DNA from: an uncultured Victivallales bacterium
GTDB taxonomy: Bacteria > Verrucomicrobiota > Lentisphaeria > Oligosphaerales > JAFGRS01
NCBI GenBank assembly: GCA_903834675.1
Contig: CAILKC010000141.1
Span: 1-22,127, forward strand
Length of the DNA stretch: 22,127 nt
Direction of reading: 5' to 3'
Part shown: positions 17,384 through 22,127 of the stretch, piece by piece
Layout: each line of letters begins with the position of its first letter
Position numbering within the stretch: position 1 is the stretch's first letter
Translations under genes and position numbers: made by a program
The notes under the pieces: generated by a model
The model's input: only the letters and a program-made list of their open reading frames with translations
Told to the model about the DNA's origin: nothing
Databases searched by the model: none

Positions 17384-18145
17384 TCACAAGACCAGGTCGA
17401 CATCCACAAAGTTGTGGGGCGCCCAGGGCCCGTTAAAATCGAAGGTGAAATTGTTATCGAACTCCTGTGCCGCGGCGCAGACGGCGGTCTCGAAATCCTT
17501 CTCGACGCTCTGCCGTCCCACCAGGCAGGCCAGATTCATCACTTCTTTTTCGCTGCGTGGCGGATTCGCCTTGATCTCGAGAGAGCAGCAAGCCAAACTC
17601 TTCTCAACCTTCGCCGTGAGCTCCTCGCGGTCCCCCTGAAGATAGCGGTCAAAGAGTCTGCCGAGTTCCATCTTATCTTCTTGACTGGGCGCCCGGGGCC
17701 CGCCGATGAGCTCGTCACGCGCCACGCGCAGATCGGGATGAGTGTTGACGAAGTACTCGAAGATATTGGGGACGTCCCAAGAGACCCGCACGCCCATCTC
17801 CACTTTGCCATGGACACGCTGGGTTTGCTTGACAAAGGCCTTGCGGTTAAGCGAAAGGATCCGCCGGATATCCTTGACGCCGGCCGCAATGACGCCGAAA
17901 CTGATGGGCAGGGGCGCTTCGTCCTGCATCAGCCGTTTGAGCACCGCCTGGTGCGCCGCGATATGGCGACGCTCCGGACGGATCTTACCCAGACTGAAAT
18001 CGCTCACCACGGCGGCGACGTGATTATCCGAGATCAGGTAAACCCGCTTCCCGTCAATGCCAATTTCGCCGTAGTCGCGCTCGTCTTTTGCCGCCTGGAC
18101 GACCGCGTATAGGTACTTCCCCGCGCTCGCTGTGGTGCCAGCCAT
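17384..18145 (-). CDS. gvpF: Gas vesicle protein GvpF/GvpL
   Basis: This 253-residue protein is of the GvpF/GvpL family. It starts with KYLYAVV (a beta strand typical of the family), has PERRHIAAHQAVLKRLM with PLPISFGVIA in the first third, and ends with FDFNGPWAPHNFVDVDLVL, the C-terminal signature of the family. GvpF binds GvpA and is thought to keep it from aggregating and to help start assembly. GGGAGA lies eight bases before the ATG. It follows the zinc-ribbon gene by 20 bases. This is the only GvpF/L copy in the window; many clusters have two or three, so another may lie elsewhere in the genome. Confidence 0.95.
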   Translation of the reverse strand: MAGTTASAGKYLYAVVQAAKDERDYGEIGIDGKRVYLISDNHVAAVVSDFSLGKIRPERRHIAAHQAVLKRLMQDEAPLPISFGVIAAGVKDIRRILSLNRKAFVKQTQRVHGKVEMGVRVSWDVPNIFEYFVNTHPDLRVARDELIGGPRAPSQEDKMELGRLFDRYLQGDREELTAKVEKSLACCSLEIKANPPRSEKEVMNLACLVGRQSVEKDFETAVCAAAQEFDNNFTFDFNGPWAPHNFVDVDLVL

Positions 18146-18165
18146 ATCGCCGTCTCCCTGTTGCT

Positions 18166-18366
18166 TCAGGCCTCTGACCTGCTTTTCCCTTCCGCGGCGT
18201 CGCGGCTGGTCCGCTCCATGACTTTCACCGACTTGAGACGTGCTTCACTCAGCTTGACCTCAAGGATGGCGCCGCAGGCATAGCACTTGACGGCGCCCTC
18301 GTAATCACCATAGGTCTCATCTTCAAGGTTGATGCTATGGCCGCAGGATAAACAGTTGACTTTCAT
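18166..18366 (-). CDS. Small zinc-ribbon protein of the gas vesicle operon
   Basis: This 66-residue protein starts MKVNCLSCGH and has two CxxC pairs, C5/C8 and C28/C31, separated by an acidic loop (NLEDETYGDYEG), forming a typical zinc ribbon. The C-terminal half is a charged helix (LSEARLKSVKVMERTSRD). No enzymatic motif is present. AAGGAGA lies eight bases before the ATG, and the ATG overlaps the stop of the preceding gene as ATGA, so translation is well supported. Function is unknown; by position it belongs to the gas vesicle set and may bind a Gvp protein or nucleic acid. Confidence 0.75.
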   Translation of the reverse strand: MKVNCLSCGHSINLEDETYGDYEGAVKCYACGAILEVKLSEARLKSVKVMERTSRDAAEGKSRSEA

Positions 18367-18587
18367 GCGTACGTCTCCTTGGTGAAGCTGCTCCGCGCCT
18401 GCTGCGCCGTCCATTGCCGCACTAGCCAGGCAAGACGGAGCCGCCGGTTTACTAGGTCTAGCCGTGCCTGATAGACGCGCCGCATCTCCCCGTGGACCCT
18501 GGAGAAACCGGTCTGGGTCCGGCAGGCCTGAGCGCCCTTGCGGTTGCGGTTCGTGGCGATGTGATGCGAATCGTAGATGGTTAGCAT
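18363..18587 (-). CDS. 74-residue basic protein of unknown function
   Basis: I do not recognise this protein. It is strongly basic (many Arg, few acidic residues), starts MLTIYDSHHIATNRNRKGAQ, and its middle (RVYQARLDLVNRRLRLAWLVRQW) is predicted to be an amphipathic helix. No Cys motif beyond one isolated Cys and no signal peptide are seen. AAGGGGG lies close upstream of the ATG, and the stop overlaps the zinc-ribbon start as ATGA, so it is probably translated. It starts 14 bases after the GvpV-like gene. It may be a lineage-specific gas vesicle accessory protein. Confidence 0.6.
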   Translation of the reverse strand: MLTIYDSHHIATNRNRKGAQACRTQTGFSRVHGEMRRVYQARLDLVNRRLRLAWLVRQWTAQQARSSFTKETYA

Positions 18588-18601
18588 CGCGGCCCCCTTG
18601 C

Positions 18602-18946
18602 TTAGTATCTGATCTTGAACGGCCCCGTGCTTGAGCGTGGCGCCGCCGACGGCACCGCCGCACGCCCCCCACCCGTCGCCGTCCGGGGCTGGCTTGGCTG
18701 TGGGATGCCCTGCGCTGCCATGCTCTGGAGTGTCTGCTGCTTTTCCACCTCGATCTCCTGGAAGCGCTGCTCGATCATCTGCAGCTTTTCCAGGGCACTC
18801 GTCTTCTCCTTGCCGCGGCGGTACTTCTCCATCTCCAGAACGCTAAGCTTCATGTAGGCTTTGTAGGTGATCGCATTCGCATCCACACGGCCCGACATGG
18901 TCCGGATGTTCTGGACGCCCCGCAAGACTCTCTTGGTGGGTGGCAT
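18602..18946 (-). CDS. gvpV: GvpV-like gas vesicle accessory protein
   Basis: This 114-residue protein has a basic start (MPPTKRVLRGVQNIRTMSGR), a central helix with ITYKAYMKLSVLEMEKYRRGKE and a long coiled-coil segment (about 45-78), then a proline/serine/glycine-rich tail ending FKIRY. The pattern AYM.L..LE.EK.R followed by a coiled coil resembles GvpV of cyanobacterial and enterobacterial clusters, and the position straight after gvpN agrees with the Serratia order (from memory). The role of GvpV is not well defined. AGAGAGGTAA precedes the ATG, which lies three bases after the gvpN stop. The family assignment rests on pattern and position and is less sure than for gvpN or gvpF. Confidence 0.6.
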   Translation of the reverse strand: MPPTKRVLRGVQNIRTMSGRVDANAITYKAYMKLSVLEMEKYRRGKEKTSALEKLQMIEQRFQEIEVEKQQTLQSMAAQGIPQPSQPRTATGGGRAAVPSAAPRSSTGPFKIRY

Positions 18947-18949
18947 GGG

Positions 18950-19939
18950 TTACCTCTCTGTTGCCCGGGCGGGTTTGCTGGTACCACAGACTCTGCGAAT
19001 CACCTCTTCCACCTTCTCCTGCATCACCGGCTGGCCGCCATGGGTGACCTTGGCGGTATCGGTGGCGAGGACATCACGGCAAACGTACTGGAAGAATTCG
19101 TCATCGGCACGGGCGCGGCGCTTCTGGGCAGAAAGAATGCGGCCGATGGCAATTCCGGCGCGGATGGTTGGACGGTGGTTGTTCACCCCGAAGGTCCGCA
19201 ATTCCCGCACCATATCCACGATCCGCTCGGAGTCCTCCTGGGGGAGTCCGGATTTCTTCTTGACGATCATGATTTCCGTTTCCCGGTCGTAGTGCTCCAG
19301 GTGGATGGTGATCAGGCGGTCCATCAGGGCGTCCTGGGTCTTGTGAACCCCCGCGTATTCCTCGGGATTGGAGGTGAGGATAGCGCGGAATTCCGGATGC
19401 ACGGCCAGGTAGCCCTCCCCGGACTGGCGCAGTTTCGGGAGGTTCAATATCCCCTCGGAAAGCACGCTCAACAGAGCATTGTTCGCCTCTGGCCGGGAGC
19501 GGTTGAACTCGTCATAGATGAACGTCTCCCCCTCCTGGCAGGCCGTGGTGAGCCGGTCGTCCACCCAGAAGTTGCGCGTTTCCTCTTCGGTCTTGAGGAC
19601 GGAGTGGATGAAGTTATCAACCACCTTATGCTTGCGGAAACCACCGTCCCGGCCGACCAGATCGGAACTGCCGAATTCATCATCCCCGTGGACCAGGGTG
19701 ACCGGCCGCCCGAGCTTGGAGGCGACGTGAAAGGCGAGCGTCGTCTTGCCCGTTCCCGCTACGCCGCAGAAATGGACGGGGTAACCGGCAAGCAGGTAGG
19801 CCATGGCGCGGCGCGTGACCTGCTCCACATAGGGAGACGAAACAAACGTGGCGCTGGCCTCGGGCAGGACACTGTCCTCGCTGGCCGCCGGGGCGCGCTC
19901 CCGCGCCCTGGGAGTGGCTCGCGTGGTATCTCGACTCAT
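18950..19939 (-). CDS. gvpN: Gas vesicle protein GvpN (MoxR-type AAA+ ATPase)
   Basis: This 329-residue AAA+ ATPase has Walker A GVAGTGKTT at residues 59-67, a Walker B region FIYDEFNRSRPE near 140-151, sensor-like ILTSNPEEYAG near 190-200 and an Arg-containing DALMDRLI. This is the GvpN pattern within the MoxR group. GvpN works with the shell-strengthening protein GvpC and affects vesicle size and number. ATG at 19939 was chosen because AAGGAGAA lies seven to eight bases upstream and the ATG overlaps the zinc-finger gene stop as ATGA; a TTG two codons earlier is possible. The first 30 residues are variable and rich in Arg and Ala. Confidence 0.95.
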   Translation of the reverse strand: MSRDTTRATPRARERAPAASEDSVLPEASATFVSSPYVEQVTRRAMAYLLAGYPVHFCGVAGTGKTTLAFHVASKLGRPVTLVHGDDEFGSSDLVGRDGGFRKHKVVDNFIHSVLKTEEETRNFWVDDRLTTACQEGETFIYDEFNRSRPEANNALLSVLSEGILNLPKLRQSGEGYLAVHPEFRAILTSNPEEYAGVHKTQDALMDRLITIHLEHYDRETEIMIVKKKSGLPQEDSERIVDMVRELRTFGVNNHRPTIRAGIAIGRILSAQKRRARADDEFFQYVCRDVLATDTAKVTHGGQPVMQEKVEEVIRRVCGTSKPARATER

Positions 19940-20424
19940 GAACAACGTTCTCCTTGTTGTGCGTTCCCAGGTTCTCCGGGTCCAGCTCCACCGCCCGCGG
20001 TTTGCGGACGGGGTGGCGGATGATTACCGTCAGTGTCCGTCGCGAGTCCCGCGCCCGCCTTGCCCCTGACTGCAGCCGTCACACAGCCGCGTCCATGGCA
20101 TCTCAGACAGGCCATGGCGGAGGCCGAGGCGTCGTCGCCTGTACCATAGCACGCGGGACATGAGATGATGGGGAGCGCGGGCCGGGAAACGGAACCCTTA
20201 CCGCCGCAGGTCGTGCAGGTAAGGGTCTTGGTGGCCCCAGTGCCCCGGCAATGGGCGCAGGGAATCCGGGGCGCACGAACCTGCACTTTACCGCTGCCGC
20301 CGCAGACACAGCAGATAGATCGAGACGACATGATAGCGAAAGGGTCGACGCCCTTGCCGCGACAGAAGGCGCAGGGCACCTCCTCGCTAACTGCCGCATC
20401 GTCGGGGGAGTGATATCGCGTCAT
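19936..20424 (-). CDS. Stand-alone DnaJ-type zinc-finger protein, six CxxCxGxG motifs
   Basis: This 162-residue protein has six CxxCxGxG motifs at residues 18-25, 38-45, 56-63, 70-77, 89-96 and 106-113, the motif of the central cysteine-rich domain of DnaJ/Hsp40. DnaJ has four such motifs binding two zinc ions; six would suit three. There is no J domain (no HPD) and no C-terminal substrate-binding domain; the last 40 residues are Gly/Pro-rich and probably disordered. The domain in DnaJ helps hold unfolded proteins and has thiol-disulfide activity, so a holdase role for hydrophobic Gvp proteins is a natural guess. It lies nine bases after the GvpC-like gene and overlaps gvpN by ATGA. AGGAC is a weak ribosome binding site. 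The real stop may be fixed by coupling to gvpN. Confidence 0.8.
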   Translation of the reverse strand: MTRYHSPDDAAVSEEVPCAFCRGKGVDPFAIMSSRSICCVCGGSGKVQVRAPRIPCAHCRGTGATKTLTCTTCGGKGSVSRPALPIISCPACYGTGDDASASAMACLRCHGRGCVTAAVRGKAGAGLATDTDGNHPPPRPQTAGGGAGPGEPGNAQQGERCS

Positions 20425-20433
20425 GGGACCGTC

Positions 20434-21189
20434 CTACTTTACGCCGCGTTTTGCCTTGCCAGACTTTGCCCGCGAGCGCGGCTTCTTCTCCTTGGGCGCC
20501 GCAGCTCCAGCCTCGACCGTCTTGGCCTTGGGAGGCTCCACCTTGGCCACCGCTGGGGGCTCGAACACTTTGGCCTTCGGCAGGTCTGCGGCGGGTGCGG
20601 CAGAGGCGGGTGCCGCGACCGTCTTGGCCTTCTGGGCCGCGACCGGGGACGCCACCGGCTTCGGCCAGGGGGCGACAACCGGCCAGGCGGAGACCTTGGG
20701 CCGGGGTGCCGCGACCGGCGGTTCAACCGCCTTGGCTTTGGGGGGCACCACCTGGGCCACGACCGGGGGCACGAAGGCTTTCGGCGGGGGCACCACTACC
20801 GGCGGTTCAACCGCCTTGGCTTTGGGGGGCTCCACTTTGGCCGCAACCGGGGGCACCACCACCGGCGGTTCAACCGCCTTGGCTTTGGGGCGCTCCACTT
20901 TGGCCGCAACCGGGGCCGCAACTGCCTTGACCTTTGGCAGGACCACCTTGGGAGCGACGGGAGCAGGAGCTTTAGCGGCCTGGACCGGAGGCGCCGGTTT
21001 GCGCAAGCCCGTCACTTGCTTCCTGATGCTCAGGATGAGGGCCTGGCGTTCTTCCCGTGCCTTCTGGGCCTTGTCTCTCAGTGCCTTAGAGAAATCCTTC
21101 AACATGGAATCCACATCGGATTTCATGTTGGTGAGGAAAACATTCCGTTCCTCGCGGTTTTTTTTCTCTGTATCAGCCAGATTACTCAT
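20434..21189 (-). CDS. GvpC-like protein with Pro/Ala/Lys-rich repeat tail
   Basis: This 251-residue protein has two parts. Residues 1 to about 68 are a charged amphipathic helix (NREERNVFLTNMKSDVDSML then KALRDKAQKAREERQALI), which recalls single GvpC repeats in the spacing of FL, Arg and Glu. Residues 69-251 are low complexity, rich in Pro, Ala, Val and Lys, with the unit PPKAKAVEPPV recurring, and end in a very basic tail (KEKKPRSRAKSGKAKRGVK). GvpC wraps and stiffens the gas vesicle shell; the position between gvpA and gvpN is where gvpC lies in other clusters. The ATG at 21189 is supported by GGGAG about nine bases upstream. The family link is weak, so the name is positional as much as by sequence. 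The low-complexity tail resembles H1-like basic tails and could be a surface coat. Confidence 0.6.
   Translation of the reverse strand: MSNLADTEKKNREERNVFLTNMKSDVDSMLKDFSKALRDKAQKAREERQALILSIRKQVTGLRKPAPPVQAAKAPAPVAPKVVLPKVKAVAAPVAAKVERPKAKAVEPPVVVPPVAAKVEPPKAKAVEPPVVVPPPKAFVPPVVAQVVPPKAKAVEPPVAAPRPKVSAWPVVAPWPKPVASPVAAQKAKTVAAPASAAPAADLPKAKVFEPPAVAKVEPPKAKTVEAGAAAPKEKKPRSRAKSGKAKRGVK
20714..20923 (-). repeat. 63-bp tandem and dispersed coding repeats in the GvpC-like gene
   Basis: A string beginning ACCGGCGGTTCAACCGCC recurs at 20714, 20798 and 20861. The last two units (20798-20860 and 20861-20923) are adjacent 63-bp near-identical repeats coding for 21 residues each; the first is 84 bases from the second. 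All spacings are multiples of three, so repeat number can change without breaking the frame. Confidence 0.9.
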
Positions 21190-21238
21190 GGTGATTGCTC
21201 CCTGCAACTGCTCCCGGATGCCACGAGTCCTAAACGAA

Positions 21239-21260
21239 GCGGGGGCGCGAACGCCCCCGC
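21239..21260 (-). terminator. Strong hairpin after gvpA2 (UUCG loop)
   Basis: On the minus strand a nine-base stem GCGGGGGCG pairs with CGCCCCCGC around a TTCG tetraloop, 32 bases after the gvpA2 stop. The bases that follow (TTCGTTTAGG) are only weakly T-rich, so it is better seen as an attenuator or RNA-stabilising hairpin than a full terminator. It lies between gvpA2 and the GvpC-like gene. Confidence 0.65.
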
Positions 21261-21292
21261 CCCCCAGTGGACTACTTCCTCTGGTCTCCGGC

Positions 21293-21511
21293 TCAGGCCG
21301 GGGTGGCGGCGTTGGCCGTCAGACCGATGGCCTCGGCGTACTTCAGGTAGGTCTCGACGGACGCGATCACAACGCGTGCTTCGACCGAGAGCAGCTCGAT
21401 GCCGACCAGGGACACCTTCACCCAGGCGTCGATCACAATACCCTTGTCCAGGATGCGGTCGACGACTTCGGCGAGGCTCGACGAATCGGTTGACTTCTGT
21501 ACTTTCGCCAT
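21293..21511 (-). CDS. gvpA: Gas vesicle shell protein GvpA, copy 2
   Basis: GvpA is the small hydrophobic protein that forms the ribbed gas vesicle wall. This 72-residue copy has the canonical core [56 protein letters not shown] and an Ala-rich C-terminus. ATG at 21511 was chosen because AAAGGAGA is about nine bases upstream; the ATG two codons earlier would lie three bases from it. The protein is identical to copy 1, while the DNA differs at six synonymous positions. It is followed by a strong hairpin and then the GvpC-like gene. Confidence 0.98.
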   Translation of the reverse strand: MAKVQKSTDSSSLAEVVDRILDKGIVIDAWVKVSLVGIELLSVEARVVIASVETYLKYAEAIGLTANAATPA

Positions 21512-21557
21512 GACCATTGTCTCCTTTGCGATTTCGGTTTCTGTGCGATCCTAAGCA

Positions 21558-21580
21558 GCGGGGGCTGGTGGTGCCCCCGC
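21558..21580 (-). terminator. Hairpin between the two gvpA copies
   Basis: An eight-base stem (GCGGGGGC with GCCCCCGC) encloses a seven-base loop, 31 bases after the gvpA1 stop. It is the counterpart of the hairpin after gvpA2. No clear T-run follows on the minus strand, so partial termination or mRNA 3' end protection is more likely than full termination. Confidence 0.6.
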
Positions 21581-21611
21581 CGCCCAGGGACTACTCCGCG
21601 AGGGCTCTGGC

Positions 21612-21830
21612 TCAGGCCGGGGTGGCGGCGTTGGCCGTCAGACCGATCGCCTCGGCGTACTTCAGGTAGGTCTCGACGGACGCGATCACAACGCGTGCTT
21701 CGACCGAGAGCAGCTCGATGCCGACCAGGGACACCTTCACCCAGGCGTCGATCACAATACCCTTGTCAAGGATGCGGTCGACCACCTCGGCGAGGCTCGA
21801 TGAATCCGTTGACTTCTGTACTTTCGCCAT
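21612..21830 (-). CDS. gvpA: Gas vesicle shell protein GvpA, copy 1
   Basis: First gene of the operon, coding for a 72-residue shell protein identical to the copy at 21293-21511. The GvpA core ([20 protein letters not shown]) is fully conserved: an N-terminal helix, a beta-hairpin that lines the gas side, and a second helix. ATG at 21830 was chosen, as GAGGAG is about seven bases upstream, while the ATG at 21836 abuts it. It lies about 64 bases downstream of the predicted sigma-54 transcription start. Two tandem identical copies plus hairpins fit the need for large amounts of this protein. Confidence 0.98.
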   Translation of the reverse strand: MAKVQKSTDSSSLAEVVDRILDKGIVIDAWVKVSLVGIELLSVEARVVIASVETYLKYAEAIGLTANAATPA

Positions 21831-21879
21831 TGCCATCTCCTCTGGTGCTTGCTGGTTTACCGACTCGCTTCATTCGACC

Positions 21880-21920
21880 TGGCACGCATGCCGAAACAGG
21901 TATAAGCAAGTAGCGTGCCA
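21880..21920. promoter_or_regulatory. Inverted repeat overlapping the gvpA promoter
   Basis: TGGCACGC at 21880-21887 and GCGTGCCA at 21913-21920 form a perfect eight-base inverted repeat with 25 bases between. The right arm is the -24 element of the sigma-54 promoter; the left arm lies just after the predicted start of transcription. It could be an operator, or a chance result of the -24 consensus. Confidence 0.35.
21905..21920 (-). promoter_or_regulatory. Sigma-54 (RpoN) promoter of the gas vesicle operon
   Basis: On the minus strand TGGCACGCTACTTGCT fits the sigma-54 consensus TGGCACG-N4-TTGC(A/T) at every defined position. The GG (-24) and GC (-12) dinucleotides are ten bases apart, as required. 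Transcription should start near 21894, about 64 bases before the gvpA1 ATG. Such promoters need an enhancer-binding activator, usually encoded elsewhere and responding to a specific signal; none is in this window. Confidence 0.85.
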
Positions 21921-21946
21921 AGTGGTGGTCGGGAAGGGCCGGGGCG

Positions 21947-22127
21947 GGCGCCGGTGAGTTCCGTGGGGGCTTCTGTTTCGATCGTCTCCGCGTCCGGCGA
22001 GCAAGACGGGTCACTTGACTCTTGGGGGAGACTTCCGGCGGGACGTGTCGCGAATGCCAGACGCCGCGGAGCGCTGAAAGCGCGGCCATTCCTCAGCCCA
22101 GGGCAGCGCCCTGGGAATGGAATCCCA
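21947..22127. repeat. Right copy of the 181-bp dispersed repeat (inverted)
   Basis: Reverse complement of 14-194 with nine mismatches and no gaps. It carries the same nested palindromes and runs to the window end, where it probably continues. It starts about 27 bases upstream of the gvpA sigma-54 promoter, so any upstream activator site for that promoter would lie inside or beyond the repeat. Confidence 0.85.

Noticed and set aside
17152..17409. Minus-strand open frame of 85 codons spanning the gvpF-gvpG gap
   Set aside because: Overlaps both genes out of frame, is Arg/Ser-rich and has no motif.
20714..20890. Recurrent GGCGGTT/AACCGCC palindromes as regulatory sites or a CRISPR-like array
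   Set aside because: They are in-frame coding repeats of the GvpC-like gene; spacings are multiples of three and there are no unique spacers of CRISPR type.
1..22127. The whole window as a transposon bounded by terminal inverted repeats
   Set aside because: No transposase, integrase or target-site duplication is visible, and a third copy of the repeat lies inside; a dispersed repeat explains it more simply.

Overview
The window is high-GC bacterial DNA that is coding almost throughout. The cell is very probably Gram-negative, because an RND efflux permease is paired with a periplasmic adaptor carrying a lipoprotein-like signal. A consensus sigma-54 promoter and dispersed REP-like palindromes fit groups such as Planctomycetota, Lentisphaerota, Armatimonadota or deltaproteobacterial relatives. 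The phylum cannot be fixed from this sequence alone.

Left part (1-9420). A REP-like repeat (14-194) is followed by a small VapBC-type toxin-antitoxin pair on the minus strand, whose toxin gene is broken by an apparent one-base deletion. Next come a plus-strand DUF4432 sugar-epimerase-like gene and, convergent to it, a secreted BNR/sialidase-like protein. After these lies a two-gene RND efflux operon on the minus strand (adaptor, then permease). Positions 9421-10045 form a gene-free zone packed with repeats and hairpins.

Right part (10046-21836). One long minus-strand gas-vesicle operon reads from right to left: gvpA1, gvpA2, a GvpC-like gene, a zinc-finger gene with six DnaJ-type motifs, gvpN, a GvpV-like gene, a 74-residue unknown, a 66-residue zinc ribbon, gvpF, gvpG, a tandem ArsA/Get3-type ATPase, a GvpS-like gene, gvpK, gvpJ, and finally two ABC half-transporters. 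Most junctions are ATGA overlaps or gaps of a few bases, so the set looks co-transcribed and translationally coupled. A near-perfect sigma-54 promoter (21905-21920) sits upstream of gvpA1. Strong hairpins follow each gvpA, which could let the abundant shell protein be made in excess over the accessory proteins.

The order A-C-N-V-F-G-x-A(S)-K-J resembles, from memory, known bacterial gas-vesicle clusters. The extra genes are not part of the classical set: the six-motif zinc finger, the zinc ribbon, the 74-residue protein, the ArsA/Get3-like ATPase and the heterodimeric ABC exporter. A reasonable hypothesis is that the zinc-finger and Get3-like proteins form a chaperone module for the very hydrophobic GvpA-family subunits. 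Both window ends carry the same 181-bp repeat in inverted orientation (about 95 percent identical), and a related copy lies between the efflux operon and the gas-vesicle operon.
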